A stretch of 64,000 bases of DNA from Hyphomicrobiales bacterium (lineage in GTDB: Bacteria; Pseudomonadota; Alphaproteobacteria; Rhizobiales; Beijerinckiaceae). Location: NCBI GenBank assembly GCA_019075865.1, contig JAGXAN010000001.1:408551-472550 (forward strand), in the 5' to 3' direction. The notes beneath the pieces are model-generated. The model ran no database searches. It saw only the letters and a program-made list of their open reading frames with translations, and was not told where the DNA came from. Numbering within the stretch: position 1 is the first letter of the stretch; the number at the start of each line of letters is the position of its first letter. Positions 18,172-28,055 of this stretch are shown here, piece by piece. Both the position numbers and the translations under genes were made by a program.

Positions 18172-18732
18172 ATGCCCATTCCGGCGTTGACAAGTTTACT
18201 GGTGATGGGCGGAGCCAAATCCGGCAAAACTGCCTTTGCCCAGCATTTGGCGGAAAGCGCGGGCCTGCAGCCCGTCTATATTGCGACCGCACAAGCCTTT
18301 GATGGTGAAATGACCACCCGTATCGCCCGGCACAAGGCGGCGCGCGGTTCGCAATGGTCGTTGCTGGAGGAGCCGCTGGAACTGGCGCAAATCATCACCG
18401 AGGCGGCGCATGAAGACCGGATCTTGCTGGTCGATTGTGCCACTTTGTGGCTGTCCAACTGGATGCTTGCTGGCCGGGATACTGATGCGGGCACGGACGT
18501 GCTTGCCCAAGCCCTGGCAAAGGTGCGGGGGCCGGTAATTATGGTGAGCAATGAGGTTGGCCATGCCATCGTGCCAGACAATGCTCTGGCCCGTGCCTTT
18601 GTCGACGCACAAGGGCACCTCAATCAGGCTTTGGCGCGTGCCAGCGAGGGCGTCGTGCAAGTGGTGGCCGGCCTGCCATATTGGCTGAAGCCGGCCCCAT
18701 CGGTGCAAATGCTATTCAGGTCGAGGGCTTGA
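18172..18732 (+). CDS. cobP: Bifunctional adenosylcobinamide kinase/guanylyltransferase
   Basis: The 186-residue CobU/CobP enzyme phosphorylates adenosylcobinamide and transfers GMP to it in late cobalamin assembly or corrinoid salvage. The P-loop is GGAKSGKTAFAQ at the N-terminus. The RIARHKAARGSQW segment contains the guanylylated His of the family, and VSNEVGHAIVPDN is the second conserved block. No other cob genes lie nearby, so it may support salvage. Its 3' end overlaps the convergent membrane-protein gene by 17 bp. Confidence 0.93.
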   Translation: MPIPALTSLLVMGGAKSGKTAFAQHLAESAGLQPVYIATAQAFDGEMTTRIARHKAARGSQWSLLEEPLELAQIITEAAHEDRILLVDCATLWLSNWMLAGRDTDAGTDVLAQALAKVRGPVIMVSNEVGHAIVPDNALARAFVDAQGHLNQALARASEGVVQVVAGLPYWLKPAPSVQMLFRSRA

Positions 18733-20539
18733 GTTCCAGCACCTTGTAGGGTGTGTCAAGGTTGAGCGGCTGCAACCAGTCCGGCACGTGGCCGCGCGTC
18801 AGGCTGGCGGCGAGGCTGGCATCGCCAAAGGGCAGAAACATCTTGAAGCCGGGTGCCACACCGCAATAGATCAAATATCGGGCTCCGCTGGCCCGCATAT
18901 AGGCCTCCGCTTGCGACGGCGGGTTCGAGAAAATGTCGATTACCGCGCGAATGCCATGCGTGTCGCGGTGGAAGGGCGCGGCCAGAACCCCGAGGGGCGT
19001 GCGTGCCATGATGAAAGCGCCGGTATCAACCGGGGTTGCGGCAATGCCATGGGGCAGGCCGTTCAGCGCCGTGAAAGCGGTATCCTCGCGGCATGATTTG
19101 CTGCTTTGGTGCGCGGTTTTGATGGCGGGGCTTGGCAGGGCCAGCGCAAAACCAATCGGGCTAATCGCTAGCGCCATCACCACAAGCAATATGCCGGCAT
19201 AAGCCTTGCCACTCGCGAGCAACGGCCCGGCCGCGCGGCTCAGCAGCCACACCGCTCCCAAAAGGGCAATCGGCTCCGTTTCGCCAAACGCCCGCACCTC
19301 CCAAAAGCAGGTGGCAATTCCAGCCATGGTCAATGCCGCCAGCGCCAGCCACCGTCCACGCACCACGCCACGATTGTGCCAGGCCCCGCCCAATTGCCCG
19401 ATCAGGCCGATGAGTAGCGGCAACATCTGCACCAGCGCCTGTGAGGGCGCGCGCGCCCATTCGTGGGGCCATGTCTCAGCTTCCTGCACCTGCATCAGCC
19501 ACACCCGTTTCAATACAGGGTCAACACCGGCATAGGGATCGCCAAGGCAGGCGGGATAGGCGATTTTCACCACGAGCACGGTCGCCGCACCGGCAAGTAG
19601 CGCGAGCAGCAGGCGCAGGCGCAAGCTGGCGAGGCGCGGCGTCGCCAAGGCCAGCCCGATGCATAATAGGGCACCGGTCCCGCCCGCCAGCAAATGCGCC
19701 ATGGAATAGGTATCGCATGACCCCTCCAACCACTTGGACGGCTCAACCACCAGCGGAAACAATGCCAGCAACCCCACCAGCAAGCCGAGCGCGAAAGAAC
19801 GAAGGCTTCGGCTTAATGTCGGCCCGCCCACAATCCAGCCGCAGGGAAGGATCGCAACCCCGACCACGACAAACGGCAATGTTTCAAGACTGACCGCCAA
19901 TTGTGCCGCCACCAGCAGTCCGGCCGCCGCTGCCCAGCGAATTTTGCCGCCCAGTGCCTGCAAAAGGCAATAGGCCATGGCCATCAGCAGAACAACGGAT
20001 ACATGGTCATGGTCGAGGCGGCCCGGCTGGAAATAGCCCGAAGCGGCACCGCTGGCGACCGTCAGCAGCATGGCAAGCACGGGCCCGATTTCGCCCGCCA
20101 CCAGTCGCGCTATGCGCAAGACCAGCCAGAACAGCAGGCCGAGCAGCAAAAGCGGAAATACAACCCGCGTCCACCGCTCTGCATAGGATGCGCTTAATCC
20201 CCAACTGAAGGCACGCCACAGGATGGCAATCGGCACGTCCACCAGGCGCGACCAATGCATGAATACCCCATTGGGCGGGTCCAACTGCCGTGCCAGAAGA
20301 TCATACCATCCTTGACCGTCCATGAAGGCGCGCACCTGCGACATGCGCATGGCGTCATCGGTATCCACCAACAACCCGCGGGTCAAAACCGAAACCAGCA
20401 GTTTCATGGTCATCGCCATGGAAACGATTACCCCTGCCAATGTCAGCACCGCGATCGAGGTGAAGCTGGCCGGCAAGGGCTTGGCGTCAATGGATTGCGG
20501 GGTGCCGGTCTGTGGCATGGCGGGCGATGTCACTGGCAT
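18716..20539 (-). CDS. Polytopic membrane protein, probable GT-C fold glycosyltransferase
   Basis: The product of about 607 residues has roughly 11-13 membrane helices and a soluble C-terminal part. An acidic pair near the first long loop (VDTDDAMRMSQVRAF) and a later PGRLDHDHVSVVLLMAMAY resemble the acidic loop and xRxDHH-like motif of STT3/oligosaccharyltransferase-type GT-C enzymes. It would then move sugar from a polyprenyl carrier on the periplasmic side; this is inference from motif placement. The ATG at 20539 follows GGAGACGAGC; an in-frame TTG at 20551 is less likely. It is divergent from a GT2 glycosyltransferase, which fits a role in lipid-linked sugar metabolism. Confidence 0.7.
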   Translation of the reverse strand: MPVTSPAMPQTGTPQSIDAKPLPASFTSIAVLTLAGVIVSMAMTMKLLVSVLTRGLLVDTDDAMRMSQVRAFMDGQGWYDLLARQLDPPNGVFMHWSRLVDVPIAILWRAFSWGLSASYAERWTRVVFPLLLLGLLFWLVLRIARLVAGEIGPVLAMLLTVASGAASGYFQPGRLDHDHVSVVLLMAMAYCLLQALGGKIRWAAAAGLLVAAQLAVSLETLPFVVVGVAILPCGWIVGGPTLSRSLRSFALGLLVGLLALFPLVVEPSKWLEGSCDTYSMAHLLAGGTGALLCIGLALATPRLASLRLRLLLALLAGAATVLVVKIAYPACLGDPYAGVDPVLKRVWLMQVQEAETWPHEWARAPSQALVQMLPLLIGLIGQLGGAWHNRGVVRGRWLALAALTMAGIATCFWEVRAFGETEPIALLGAVWLLSRAAGPLLASGKAYAGILLVVMALAISPIGFALALPSPAIKTAHQSSKSCREDTAFTALNGLPHGIAATPVDTGAFIMARTPLGVLAAPFHRDTHGIRAVIDIFSNPPSQAEAYMRASGARYLIYCGVAPGFKMFLPFGDASLAASLTRGHVPDWLQPLNLDTPYKVLELKPST

Positions 20540-20671
20540 GCTCGTCTCCAAATCCTAAAGGCGCCGCAGCGGCCAAAGTAATGCGTTTTACGAAAGATTT
20601 TCACCCTCCATCAATCATTACCCGTCAATACTTGCCATGCGGTTACCCGAATTCGTGTTGTCTGGGGTTGA

Positions 20672-21802
20672 ATGGTCATGTCGAGCCACATTGTTGCACG
20701 TAAGATTGTGGCACCTTTGCCTTTGCCACCGGGCCAAGAAGCTGCGCCGCTGGATGGCGCCGCCGGACAGGCATTGGTGGATGAGCAGATTTCGCACATG
20801 GTGGCGGCCCTGAAGGAAACATCACGCCAGATGCGCGAGGTTTACCCCTTCTCGCGCCAGCCTGAAGCGCAGCGCGTGAGCGCGGGTCACACCGCCGTGC
20901 TGTTACCCTGCCACAATGAGGCCGCCAGCATTGTGCGCACCATTGAAGGTTTTCGCGCAGCCATGCCGACGGCCCGCATCGTCGTTTTCGACAATGCCTC
21001 CAGCGACAACACCGCCGAACTGGCACGCGGTGCGGGCGCTGAAGTATTCTTCGAGCCGCGCAAAGGCAAAGGCCATGTCGTGCGTCGGATGTTTGCCGAT
21101 ATAGACGCTGAAATCTACATCATTGCGGATGGCGACGGCACTTATGATGCCAGCGCTGCCCCACAATTGGTTGATCTTGTCGCCAATGGCGGTGTGGATA
21201 TGGCCATCGGTGCCCGCGCCAATGTGCATCAGGAGGCGCACCGCTCTGGCCACGCTTTTGGCAACCGCCTTTTCAACCGCCTGTATGGCGCACTTTTTGG
21301 CATGGATTATGTCGATATCTTTTCCGGGTATCGCGCATTCTCGCGCCGGTTTGTCAAAAGCTTTCCGGCCCTTTCCTCGGGCTTTGAAATCGAGACCGAA
21401 TTGTGCGTGCACGCCAGCCAGTTGATGCTGGCAACCCAGGAAATCAACCTCCCTTATGGCAAGCGCCAGTCGGGCTCGCATTCCAAATTGCGCACATTTC
21501 GCGATGGCTGGCGCATTTTGTCCACTTTCGCATTCTTGCTCAAGGAAACTCGTCCGGCCTTGTTCTTTGGTGGCTTTGCCGCACTTTTTGCAGCGGCCTC
21601 GATTGGCTTGGCGCTACCTTTGATCAATACCTGGCTGGCAACGGGCCTGGTTCCGCGCCTGCCCACCGCGATTGTCTGCACGGGTCTGATCATGATGGCT
21701 GGCATGAGCGCGGTATGCGGGCTGATTCTCGACAGTCTGGCCCGTTCGCGCACCGAGCAGAAGCGCATGCTCTATCTGGCTTTGGCGGATCGACGGCGCT
21801 GA
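20672..21802 (+). CDS. GT2-family glycosyltransferase with C-terminal membrane helices
   Basis: The 376-residue protein resembles dolichyl/polyprenyl-phosphate sugar synthases. The GT-A core begins at about residue 68 with VLLPCHNEAASIVRTIEGF, then VFDNASSDNTAE (nucleotide-binding), IIADGDGTYD (DxD metal site) and GYRAFSRRFVKSFP. Two hydrophobic segments close the protein (about 300-325 and 335-358), anchoring it to the inner membrane. The N-terminal 65 residues are a low-complexity extension. It probably makes a polyprenyl-phosphate sugar used by the divergent GT-C protein; that pairing is inferred from adjacency only. Confidence 0.87.
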   Translation: MVMSSHIVARKIVAPLPLPPGQEAAPLDGAAGQALVDEQISHMVAALKETSRQMREVYPFSRQPEAQRVSAGHTAVLLPCHNEAASIVRTIEGFRAAMPTARIVVFDNASSDNTAELARGAGAEVFFEPRKGKGHVVRRMFADIDAEIYIIADGDGTYDASAAPQLVDLVANGGVDMAIGARANVHQEAHRSGHAFGNRLFNRLYGALFGMDYVDIFSGYRAFSRRFVKSFPALSSGFEIETELCVHASQLMLATQEINLPYGKRQSGSHSKLRTFRDGWRILSTFAFLLKETRPALFFGGFAALFAAASIGLALPLINTWLATGLVPRLPTAIVCTGLIMMAGMSAVCGLILDSLARSRTEQKRMLYLALADRRR

Positions 21803-22648
21803 TTACTCGGCGCTGCCGTTCAAATCTTCAACCCGTGGCATCGCGATTATATTGTAGCCGGCGTCAACGAAATGTATTTCCCCGGTGACATTGCGGGATA
21901 AATCCGAAAGCAGATAAAGCGCCGCGCCGCCAACATCTTCAATGGTGATGCTGGTGCGCATCGGCGCGTGACGCGCTTGGAAATTATACATCGCCCGCGC
22001 GTCGCCAATCCCGGCGCCTGCCAATGTGCGCACTGGCCCTGCCGAAATGGCGTTGACGCGGACCCCTTGCGGCCCGAGGTCACTGGCAAGATAGCGAACG
22101 CTCGCCTCAAGCGCCGCTTTGGCAATGCCCATGACATTGTAATTGGGCATGACGCGGGTCGATCCGCCAAAGGTCAGCGTCAGCAGGGCACCACCCTTGG
22201 GCATTAGCGGGGCCGCGCGCTGGGCGATTTCCGTGAACGAGAACGCCGAAATGACCATGGTGCGCGAAAAATTCTCGCGCGTGGTCGCATCGACATAACG
22301 CCCCTTCAATTCGTTGCGGTCAGAAAAGCCAATGGCATGGACGATAAAGTCGAGGCTGCCCCATTTTTCCTTGAGCGTCGCAAAGGTAGCGTCGAGGCTG
22401 GCAACGTCCTCCACATCGCAGGGCAATATCAGCGTGGAGCCGAGTGATTCGGCAAGCGGGCGCACTCTTTTTCCGAGCGCTTCGCCCTGGTAGGTAAAGG
22501 CCAGTTCCGCCCCTTCTTCCGCCAGCGCCTTGGCAATTCCCCAGGCCAGCGAGTGATCATTGGCAACGCCCATAATCAGGCCGCGCCGCGATTTCATCAA
22601 AGGACGAACCAAGTCATCATCTCCCGGTATCATATTTTTTTGCATCAA
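21803..22648 (-). CDS. fabI: Enoyl-ACP reductase [NADH] FabI
   Basis: The 281-residue short-chain dehydrogenase-type reductase does the last step of each fatty-acid elongation cycle. FabI traits are GVANDHSLAWGIAKALAEEGAELAFTYQ at the cofactor site, the HAIGFSDRNELKGRY segment, and the catalytic Tyr-x6-Lys in YNVMGIAK. Its stop is one base after the convergent glycosyltransferase stop. It is the third gene of a fabA-fabB-fabI set read on the minus strand, with a 91-bp gap after fabB. Confidence 0.96.
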   Translation of the reverse strand: MMQKNMIPGDDDLVRPLMKSRRGLIMGVANDHSLAWGIAKALAEEGAELAFTYQGEALGKRVRPLAESLGSTLILPCDVEDVASLDATFATLKEKWGSLDFIVHAIGFSDRNELKGRYVDATTRENFSRTMVISAFSFTEIAQRAAPLMPKGGALLTLTFGGSTRVMPNYNVMGIAKAALEASVRYLASDLGPQGVRVNAISAGPVRTLAGAGIGDARAMYNFQARHAPMRTSITIEDVGGAALYLLSDLSRNVTGEIHFVDAGYNIIAMPRVEDLNGSAE

Positions 22649-22739
22649 ACATCAACATGCAAAACTGCTCTAGCAGTTTCGCGCCAATGGCAAAGACACA
22701 ATTTGTGACGAATTGTTTTCAACGGCCCGAGCGCCTGGC

Positions 22740-23963
22740 TCAAGCATCCAGATGTTTGAAAACCAGCGTTGCATTGGTGCCACCAAAGCCAAAGCTGTTG
22801 GACAGCACGGTGCGCAGGTGCACATTGTCACGGCGTTTGCGCACGATGTTCATATCGGCGAAATCGGGGTCAATTTCTTCGATATGCGCGCTTTCGCAAA
22901 TGAACCCGTGCTGCATCATCAGCAGCGAGTAAATCGCTTCCTGCACACCCGTCGCGCCCAGGGAATGGCCGGTCAGCGATTTGGTGGCCGAAATCGGCGG
23001 GCATTTGTCCTCGTTGCCGAAAACCGCGCGGATCGCCTCTATTTCCTTGGCATCGCCCACTGGCGTCGAAGTGGCATGCGGGTTGATGTAGTCGATCGGC
23101 ACATTGAGGCCGCGAATGGCCATGTTCATGCAACGGACAGCGCCCTCGCCCGAGGGGGCCACCATGTCATAACCGTCCGATGTCGCGCCATAGCCGACGA
23201 TTTCGGCATAGATTTTTGCGCCGCGTGCCTTTGCATGTTCCAACTCTTCAAGCACCAGAACGCCAGCACCGCCCGCGATGACAAATCCGTCGCGATTTTT
23301 GTCATAAGCGCGCGAGGCGATGGCCGGGGTGTCGTTAAAATTCGAGGACATGGCGGTCATCGCGTCAAACAGCACGGACATCGACCAATCCAGTTCCTCG
23401 CAGCCGCCGGCAAACATTACGTCCTGCTTGCCATATTGAATCATCTCGCAGGCGTTGCCGATGCAATGGTTGGAGGTGGCGCAGGCCGACGAAATTGAGT
23501 AATTGACGCCCTTGATCTTGAACCACGTCGCCAAAGTCGCCGATGCGGTTGAGGACATGGATTTGGGAACGGCGAAAGGGCCAACGCGCTTGGGGCCGAA
23601 CTTGCGGGTAATATCGGCTGATTCGACCAGCGTCTTGGCCGAAGGCCCGCCCGATCCCATGATGATGCCGGTGCGTTCATTGGAGATATCGCTCAGTTCC
23701 AGCCCAGAATCGGCAATCGCCTGATCCATGGCCACGTGGTTCCAGGCGGTTCCGGCGGCATGGAAGCGCATGGCACGCCGATCAAGTATCTTCGAAGGGT
23801 CAAGCGTCGGCGCGCCCTGCACCTGACTGCGGAAACCAAGCTCGGCATAGCGCTCGGCGCGCGTAATGCCCGAGCGTGCATTTTGCAGCGAATCCAGCAC
23901 TTCCCCGATATTATTGCCAATCGAGGATACAATCCCCATGCCGGTGACGACAACGCGTCTCAT
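22740..23963 (-). CDS. fabB: Beta-ketoacyl-ACP synthase I FabB
   Basis: The 407-residue condensing enzyme elongates acyl-ACP and is needed for unsaturated fatty acids. The catalytic triad is visible: Cys in [14 protein letters not shown], His in [11 protein letters not shown] and His in [12 protein letters not shown]. The start [18 protein letters not shown] and full length are typical. It lies 34 bp after fabA on the same strand, the usual alphaproteobacterial fabA-fabB pair for anaerobic-type unsaturated fatty-acid synthesis. Confidence 0.97.
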   Translation of the reverse strand: MRRVVVTGMGIVSSIGNNIGEVLDSLQNARSGITRAERYAELGFRSQVQGAPTLDPSKILDRRAMRFHAAGTAWNHVAMDQAIADSGLELSDISNERTGIIMGSGGPSAKTLVESADITRKFGPKRVGPFAVPKSMSSTASATLATWFKIKGVNYSISSACATSNHCIGNACEMIQYGKQDVMFAGGCEELDWSMSVLFDAMTAMSSNFNDTPAIASRAYDKNRDGFVIAGGAGVLVLEELEHAKARGAKIYAEIVGYGATSDGYDMVAPSGEGAVRCMNMAIRGLNVPIDYINPHATSTPVGDAKEIEAIRAVFGNEDKCPPISATKSLTGHSLGATGVQEAIYSLLMMQHGFICESAHIEEIDPDFADMNIVRKRRDNVHLRTVLSNSFGFGGTNATLVFKHLDA

Positions 23964-23997
23964 GTTAGGCTCCGTTTCTTATGGATGATGCGGACGT

Positions 23998-24513
23998 TCA
24001 GGCAGCCTTCGGCTGGAACAGACCCACTTTCAAGTCAGTGACATCATATATGCGCTTGCCGTCAGCCTCAAGCCATCCGTCGCCAATGCCAAGCACCAGA
24101 CGGCCTTTGAAAACACGTTTCAAATCGACGCCGTAAACCACTTTTTTCACGGTTGGCAGCACTTGCTCGGAGAATTTTACTTCGCCGACGCCCAAGGCGC
24201 GCCCGCGCCCCGGCAAACCCAGCCAGCCAAGGTAAAACCCGCACATCTGCCAAAGCGCGTCGAGGCCAAGGCACCCGGGCATGACCGGGTCATTCTTGAA
24301 ATGGCAGCCGAAAAACCAGAGATCGGGGTTGATATTGAGTTCAGCGCGAATGAAGCCCTTGTCATGGGCACCGCCGGTCTCCGACACTTCCGAGATGCGG
24401 TCAAACATCAACATGGGCGGCAGCGGCAATTGGGCATTGCCCTGGCCGAAAATCTCGCCACGCCCGCAAGCCAAGAGATCCTGAAATTCAAATACTGATT
24501 GCCGCTCGCTCAT
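23998..24513 (-). CDS. fabA: 3-hydroxydecanoyl-ACP dehydratase/isomerase FabA
   Basis: The 171-residue hot-dog enzyme dehydrates 3-hydroxydecanoyl-ACP and isomerises the product to start unsaturated fatty acids. The active-site His lies in [22 protein letters not shown], with the Asp in the same block. The frame continues 17 codons upstream, but [19 protein letters not shown] is the family N-terminus, placing the start at 24513. In many Rhizobiales an irr gene precedes fabA; here it does not. Confidence 0.96.
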   Translation of the reverse strand: MSERQSVFEFQDLLACGRGEIFGQGNAQLPLPPMLMFDRISEVSETGGAHDKGFIRAELNINPDLWFFGCHFKNDPVMPGCLGLDALWQMCGFYLGWLGLPGRGRALGVGEVKFSEQVLPTVKKVVYGVDLKRVFKGRLVLGIGDGWLEADGKRIYDVTDLKVGLFQPKAA

Positions 24514-24755
24514 CCGCCCATCACCTTCGAGAATTATGCCCTTGCAGCCGTTTGGCCGCACCAATATCGCTACCGGAATTTCAGGTCAGGCTCACTCCCC
24601 TTCGCCCAAACCTGAGCAGCAATACAACGATCCAGACAATGTTTGTCGCTGGAAGTCAACATGCGGCTCCACCTTGCCAACGGCTCACTATGCCGCATTG
24701 GCGTGTCCCGGGCTCAAAAACGGCGGTGCCGGGGCACCGTGCCCGCCCGTGGCCA

Positions 24756-25634
24756 TCAATGGCGCAATGTTTTCCGGCGCAGCGTGCCGTGTTTCGGCTT
24801 TTTGGCCGGGGCCGCCCGCACCAATTGATTGATTTCTATGGCCCGCGCCTCGGTCAGCTTCAGCGCGCAGAAATCCTGCACACTGTCGCGGGCATAATTC
24901 CGGCAAATCGTGGTGCGCCGCGAGGAGAAACCAGCCTGCTCGGTAGCGGCCGCCTGTAAATTGGCATTGCCGTGGGTGCGCCGCATCAGGGCGCGGAATT
25001 GTTCCCGCATTTCAAGCTCCGCATGGGCGCGCGCCGTTTCGTTGGCCTTGGCCTCGCGCGGACCTTGACTGCTGGCCGGCGGCCCCCACATGCCCGAAGG
25101 GTCAACCGCGCAATCGGCTGCCACGACCTTGCAGGTCTTGCCGGTCGGCGAAACCAGCACAGCCCCCGCGAGCACATCAAATTCGAATGGGCATGCAGGG
25201 ACGCTGACCCGATAATGGAGAATGCCGCTGGCAGATGGGACTGGATCGGCGTGCAGCGCCTCACCCGAAACAATCGAAACCTGGCAAATCTGGTCAGGGT
25301 TGGATATTTTGGTGCCGGTCAATATCAGGTCGTGGAGATTGACGGCATCGCCTTTGGCTTCAAGGCTCAATTTGCCGCTTCGGCCGTTCAGTTGCAACGG
25401 GCGCCCGAGCACACCCTTGATATCGGGTGCCTTCAGCACACCGACGTCAACGCTGGCCTTTATCCTGGGTTTGGCTATGCTGCCCGGCTCTGCCACCTTC
25501 GCCGGGGCCGCAACTGCCCCGCGCTGCTCGGGCGTCCGGGCACCCGGCAATACGAGCTGGCCATGCGCCAGATTATCGCAGCCGAACGAAAAGCAGCCCA
25601 AAACCAGCAGGCAATAGCCCATTTTTTTCAACAT
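24756..25634 (-). CDS. Secreted protein with LprI/DUF1311-like C-terminus
   Basis: The predicted precursor of about 292 residues starts MLKKMGYCLLVLGCFSFG with a hydrophobic signal and a following Cys, possibly a lipoprotein. The start at 25634 is chosen because the signal begins there; the frame is open further upstream. The middle has Pro/Ala-rich and beta-prone sequence with several Cys. The last 90 residues (MREQFRALMRR...TICRNYARDSVQDFCALKLTEARA) resemble the helical Cys-paired LprI domain of lysozyme-inhibitor-like proteins. It is divergent from dnaK, about 240 bp upstream of fabA, and may be cotranscribed with fabA. Function not established. Confidence 0.6.
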   Translation of the reverse strand: MLKKMGYCLLVLGCFSFGCDNLAHGQLVLPGARTPEQRGAVAAPAKVAEPGSIAKPRIKASVDVGVLKAPDIKGVLGRPLQLNGRSGKLSLEAKGDAVNLHDLILTGTKISNPDQICQVSIVSGEALHADPVPSASGILHYRVSVPACPFEFDVLAGAVLVSPTGKTCKVVAADCAVDPSGMWGPPASSQGPREAKANETARAHAELEMREQFRALMRRTHGNANLQAAATEQAGFSSRRTTICRNYARDSVQDFCALKLTEARAIEINQLVRAAPAKKPKHGTLRRKTLRH

Positions 25635-25735
25635 CGCGCGGCAATCTTCAAAAAAGCGTCTCGTCAATCCCGGTATCTTGCGCAAATTTTGATAAGTGGG
25701 AAGCGCAAAGGATGGCATTTTGCGCAATCTTCCGC

Positions 25736-25767
25736 CTTGCGTGGTAAAAATACCGCCCCTATATGGG
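25736..25767 (+). promoter_or_regulatory. Sigma-32 (RpoH) promoter of dnaK
   Basis: CTTG at 25736-25739 is followed by 18 bp and CCTATATGGG at 25758-25767. This matches the alphaproteobacterial heat-shock consensus CTTG-N17/18-CYTATnTnnG at every specified base. It leaves a leader of about 130 nt before the dnaK start. Confidence 0.85.
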
Positions 25768-25902
25768 GAATCAAGCTTGCAGAAAAGCGACGCATTCCCA
25801 TTTTAGGCAATGTTGGGGACAGGGCGATACCTTTTGGATCCGCTGTTGAAACAGGCTGCTTCGGGGCCCGTGTGTCCTGCAACTTTAATTGAGGAAAACA
25901 AA

Positions 25903-27816
25903 ATGGCAAAAGTCATCGGTATTGATCTTGGAACCACCAACTCATGCGTCTGCGTGATGGAAGGTTCCACCCCTAAAGTTATCGAAAACGCTGAGGGTGC
26001 CCGCACCACTCCGTCCATTGTCGCTTTCACGGATGATGGCGAGCGACTGGTGGGCCAGCCCGCCAAGCGCCAGGGCGTCACCAATCCTGAGCGGACCTTT
26101 TTCGCGATCAAGCGCTTGATCGGCCGCACTTTCGACGACCCAATGACCAAGAAGGACATGGGCCTCGTTCCCTACAAGATCGTCAAGGCCGGCAACGGCG
26201 ACGCTTGGGTTTCTGCCGACGGCAAGACCTACTCACCTTCGCAGATTTCCGCCTTTACCCTGCAGAAGATGAAAGAGACCGCGGAAGCCTATCTGGGCCA
26301 GAAGGTCGATCAGGCCGTCATTACGGTCCCCGCTTATTTCAACGACGCCCAGCGTCAGGCCACCAAGGATGCCGGCAAGATCGCTGGTCTCGAAGTGTTG
26401 CGCATCATCAATGAGCCGACCGCAGCGGCGCTCGCCTATGGCCTCGACAAGAAGGGTGCCGGCACCATTGCCGTGTATGACCTTGGCGGCGGCACGTTCG
26501 ACGTATCCATCCTGGAAATCGGCGATGGCGTGTTCGAGGTGAAGTCCACCAACGGCGATACCTTCCTCGGCGGTGAAGACTTCGACATGCGCCTTGTTGA
26601 ATATCTGGCTGCCGAATTCAAGAAAGATCAGGGCATTGACCTCACCAAGGACAAGCTGGCCCTGCAGCGCCTCAAAGAAGCCGCTGAAAAGGCCAAGATC
26701 GAACTGTCTGCCACCACGCAGACCGAGATCAACCTTCCCTATATCACCGCCGACGCCTCGGGGCCCAAGCATCTCACCCTCAAGCTCACCCGTGCCAAAT
26801 TCGAGGCACTGGTCGACGACCTGATCCAGAAGACGGTTGAGCCCTGCCGCAAGGCATTGAAGGATGCCGGCCTCAGCGCTGGCGACATCAATGAAGTGGT
26901 TTTGGTGGGTGGCATGACCCGCATGCCCAAGGTGCAGGAGATTGTGAAGCAATTCTTCGGCAAGGAACCGCATAAGGGTGTGAACCCGGACGAGGTCGTG
27001 GCCATCGGCGCTGCAGTGCAGGCTGGCGTTTTGCAAGGGGACGTCAAGGACGTGCTGTTGCTCGACGTGACCCCGCTGTCGCTGGGCATTGAGACTTTGG
27101 GCGGCGTATTCACCCGCCTGATCGATCGCAACACCACGATCCCGACCAAGAAGAGCCAGGTATTCTCGACCGCCGAGGATAATCAGACTGCCGTCACCAT
27201 TCGCGTATTCCAGGGCGAGCGCGAAATGGCTGCCGACAACAAGATTCTGGGCCAGTTCGATCTGGTTGGCATTCCCTCCGCGCCGCGCGGTGTGCCGCAG
27301 GTGGAGGTGACTTTCGACATCGACGCCAACGGCATTGTCAATGTTACCGCCAAGGACAAGGCGACCAACAAGGAACAGCAGATCCGTATCCAGGCTTCTG
27401 GCGGTCTGTCGGATGCCGACATCAACAAGATGGTCAAGGATGCCGAATTGCATGCCGCAGACGACAAGAAGCGCCGCGAACTGGTGGATGCTCGCAATCA
27501 GGGCGAAGCCATGGTGCATTCTGCTGACAAGTCCTTGAAGGAATACGGCGACAAGGTATCGGAAGCCGACAAGAGCGCGATTGAGGCCGCAATGGCGCAT
27601 CTCAAGACCGCGCTTGAAGGTGAAGATGTCGAGGCGATCAAGGCCAAGACCAATGACCTGACCCAGGCTTCGATGAAGCTCGGCGAGGCCATGTACAAGG
27701 CGCAGGGCGCGCCGGGTGAGACCGAACAGGCGCATGATGCGCCCCATGCCGACGGTCACGCCCAGGACGACGCTATTGACGCCGACTTTAAGGAAGTGCA
27801 CGACGACAAGAAGTAA
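25903..27816 (+). CDS. dnaK: Molecular chaperone DnaK (Hsp70)
   Basis: The 637-residue Hsp70 has the ATPase signatures [26 protein letters not shown] and [13 protein letters not shown]. The linker [19 protein letters not shown] and the beta-sandwich substrate domain follow, with a lid ending in an Asp/His-rich tail finishing EVHDDKK. The ATG at 25903 follows GAGGAAAAC and gives the family N-terminus [10 protein letters not shown]; the open frame upstream is not coding. Expression should be sigma-32 dependent. A strong hairpin follows the gene, then dnaJ. Confidence 0.98.
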   Translation: MAKVIGIDLGTTNSCVCVMEGSTPKVIENAEGARTTPSIVAFTDDGERLVGQPAKRQGVTNPERTFFAIKRLIGRTFDDPMTKKDMGLVPYKIVKAGNGDAWVSADGKTYSPSQISAFTLQKMKETAEAYLGQKVDQAVITVPAYFNDAQRQATKDAGKIAGLEVLRIINEPTAAALAYGLDKKGAGTIAVYDLGGGTFDVSILEIGDGVFEVKSTNGDTFLGGEDFDMRLVEYLAAEFKKDQGIDLTKDKLALQRLKEAAEKAKIELSATTQTEINLPYITADASGPKHLTLKLTRAKFEALVDDLIQKTVEPCRKALKDAGLSAGDINEVVLVGGMTRMPKVQEIVKQFFGKEPHKGVNPDEVVAIGAAVQAGVLQGDVKDVLLLDVTPLSLGIETLGGVFTRLIDRNTTIPTKKSQVFSTAEDNQTAVTIRVFQGEREMAADNKILGQFDLVGIPSAPRGVPQVEVTFDIDANGIVNVTAKDKATNKEQQIRIQASGGLSDADINKMVKDAELHAADDKKRRELVDARNQGEAMVHSADKSLKEYGDKVSEADKSAIEAAMAHLKTALEGEDVEAIKAKTNDLTQASMKLGEAMYKAQGAPGETEQAHDAPHADGHAQDDAIDADFKEVHDDKK

Positions 27817-27831
27817 GCACGCCATCAAATG

Positions 27832-27858
27832 CGAGCGACCGGGAAATCCGGTCGCTCG
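27832..27858 (+). terminator. Strong hairpin after dnaK
   Basis: An 11-bp perfect stem (CGAGCGACCGG / CCGGTCGCTCG) with a GAAAT loop starts 16 bp after the dnaK stop. Only a short TATCTT follows, so it may attenuate rather than end transcription, keeping dnaJ lower than dnaK. That role is inferred. Confidence 0.65.
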
Positions 27859-28055
27859 TATCTTAATGGTGGGTTCCTCAGGGTTTGCACAATAAAAGGC
27901 CGTATGAACAGATGAAGAAGCTGCTTTCCTGCAGTGCAGCCTATGATAATGCCGCATCAGGCCCCATATCGCCCGCATTGGCGCAACCGCGCCCGGTGCG
28001 GGCTTTAGCATTTGATCTCTTTCTTTTCCCTCGATCTCTCAAGTAAGACGCAATA

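Noticed and set aside
26233..28011. 592-codon open frame antisense to dnaK
   Set aside because: Long antisense frames over dnaK are a known by-product of its codon bias; the sense strand is unmistakably DnaK.
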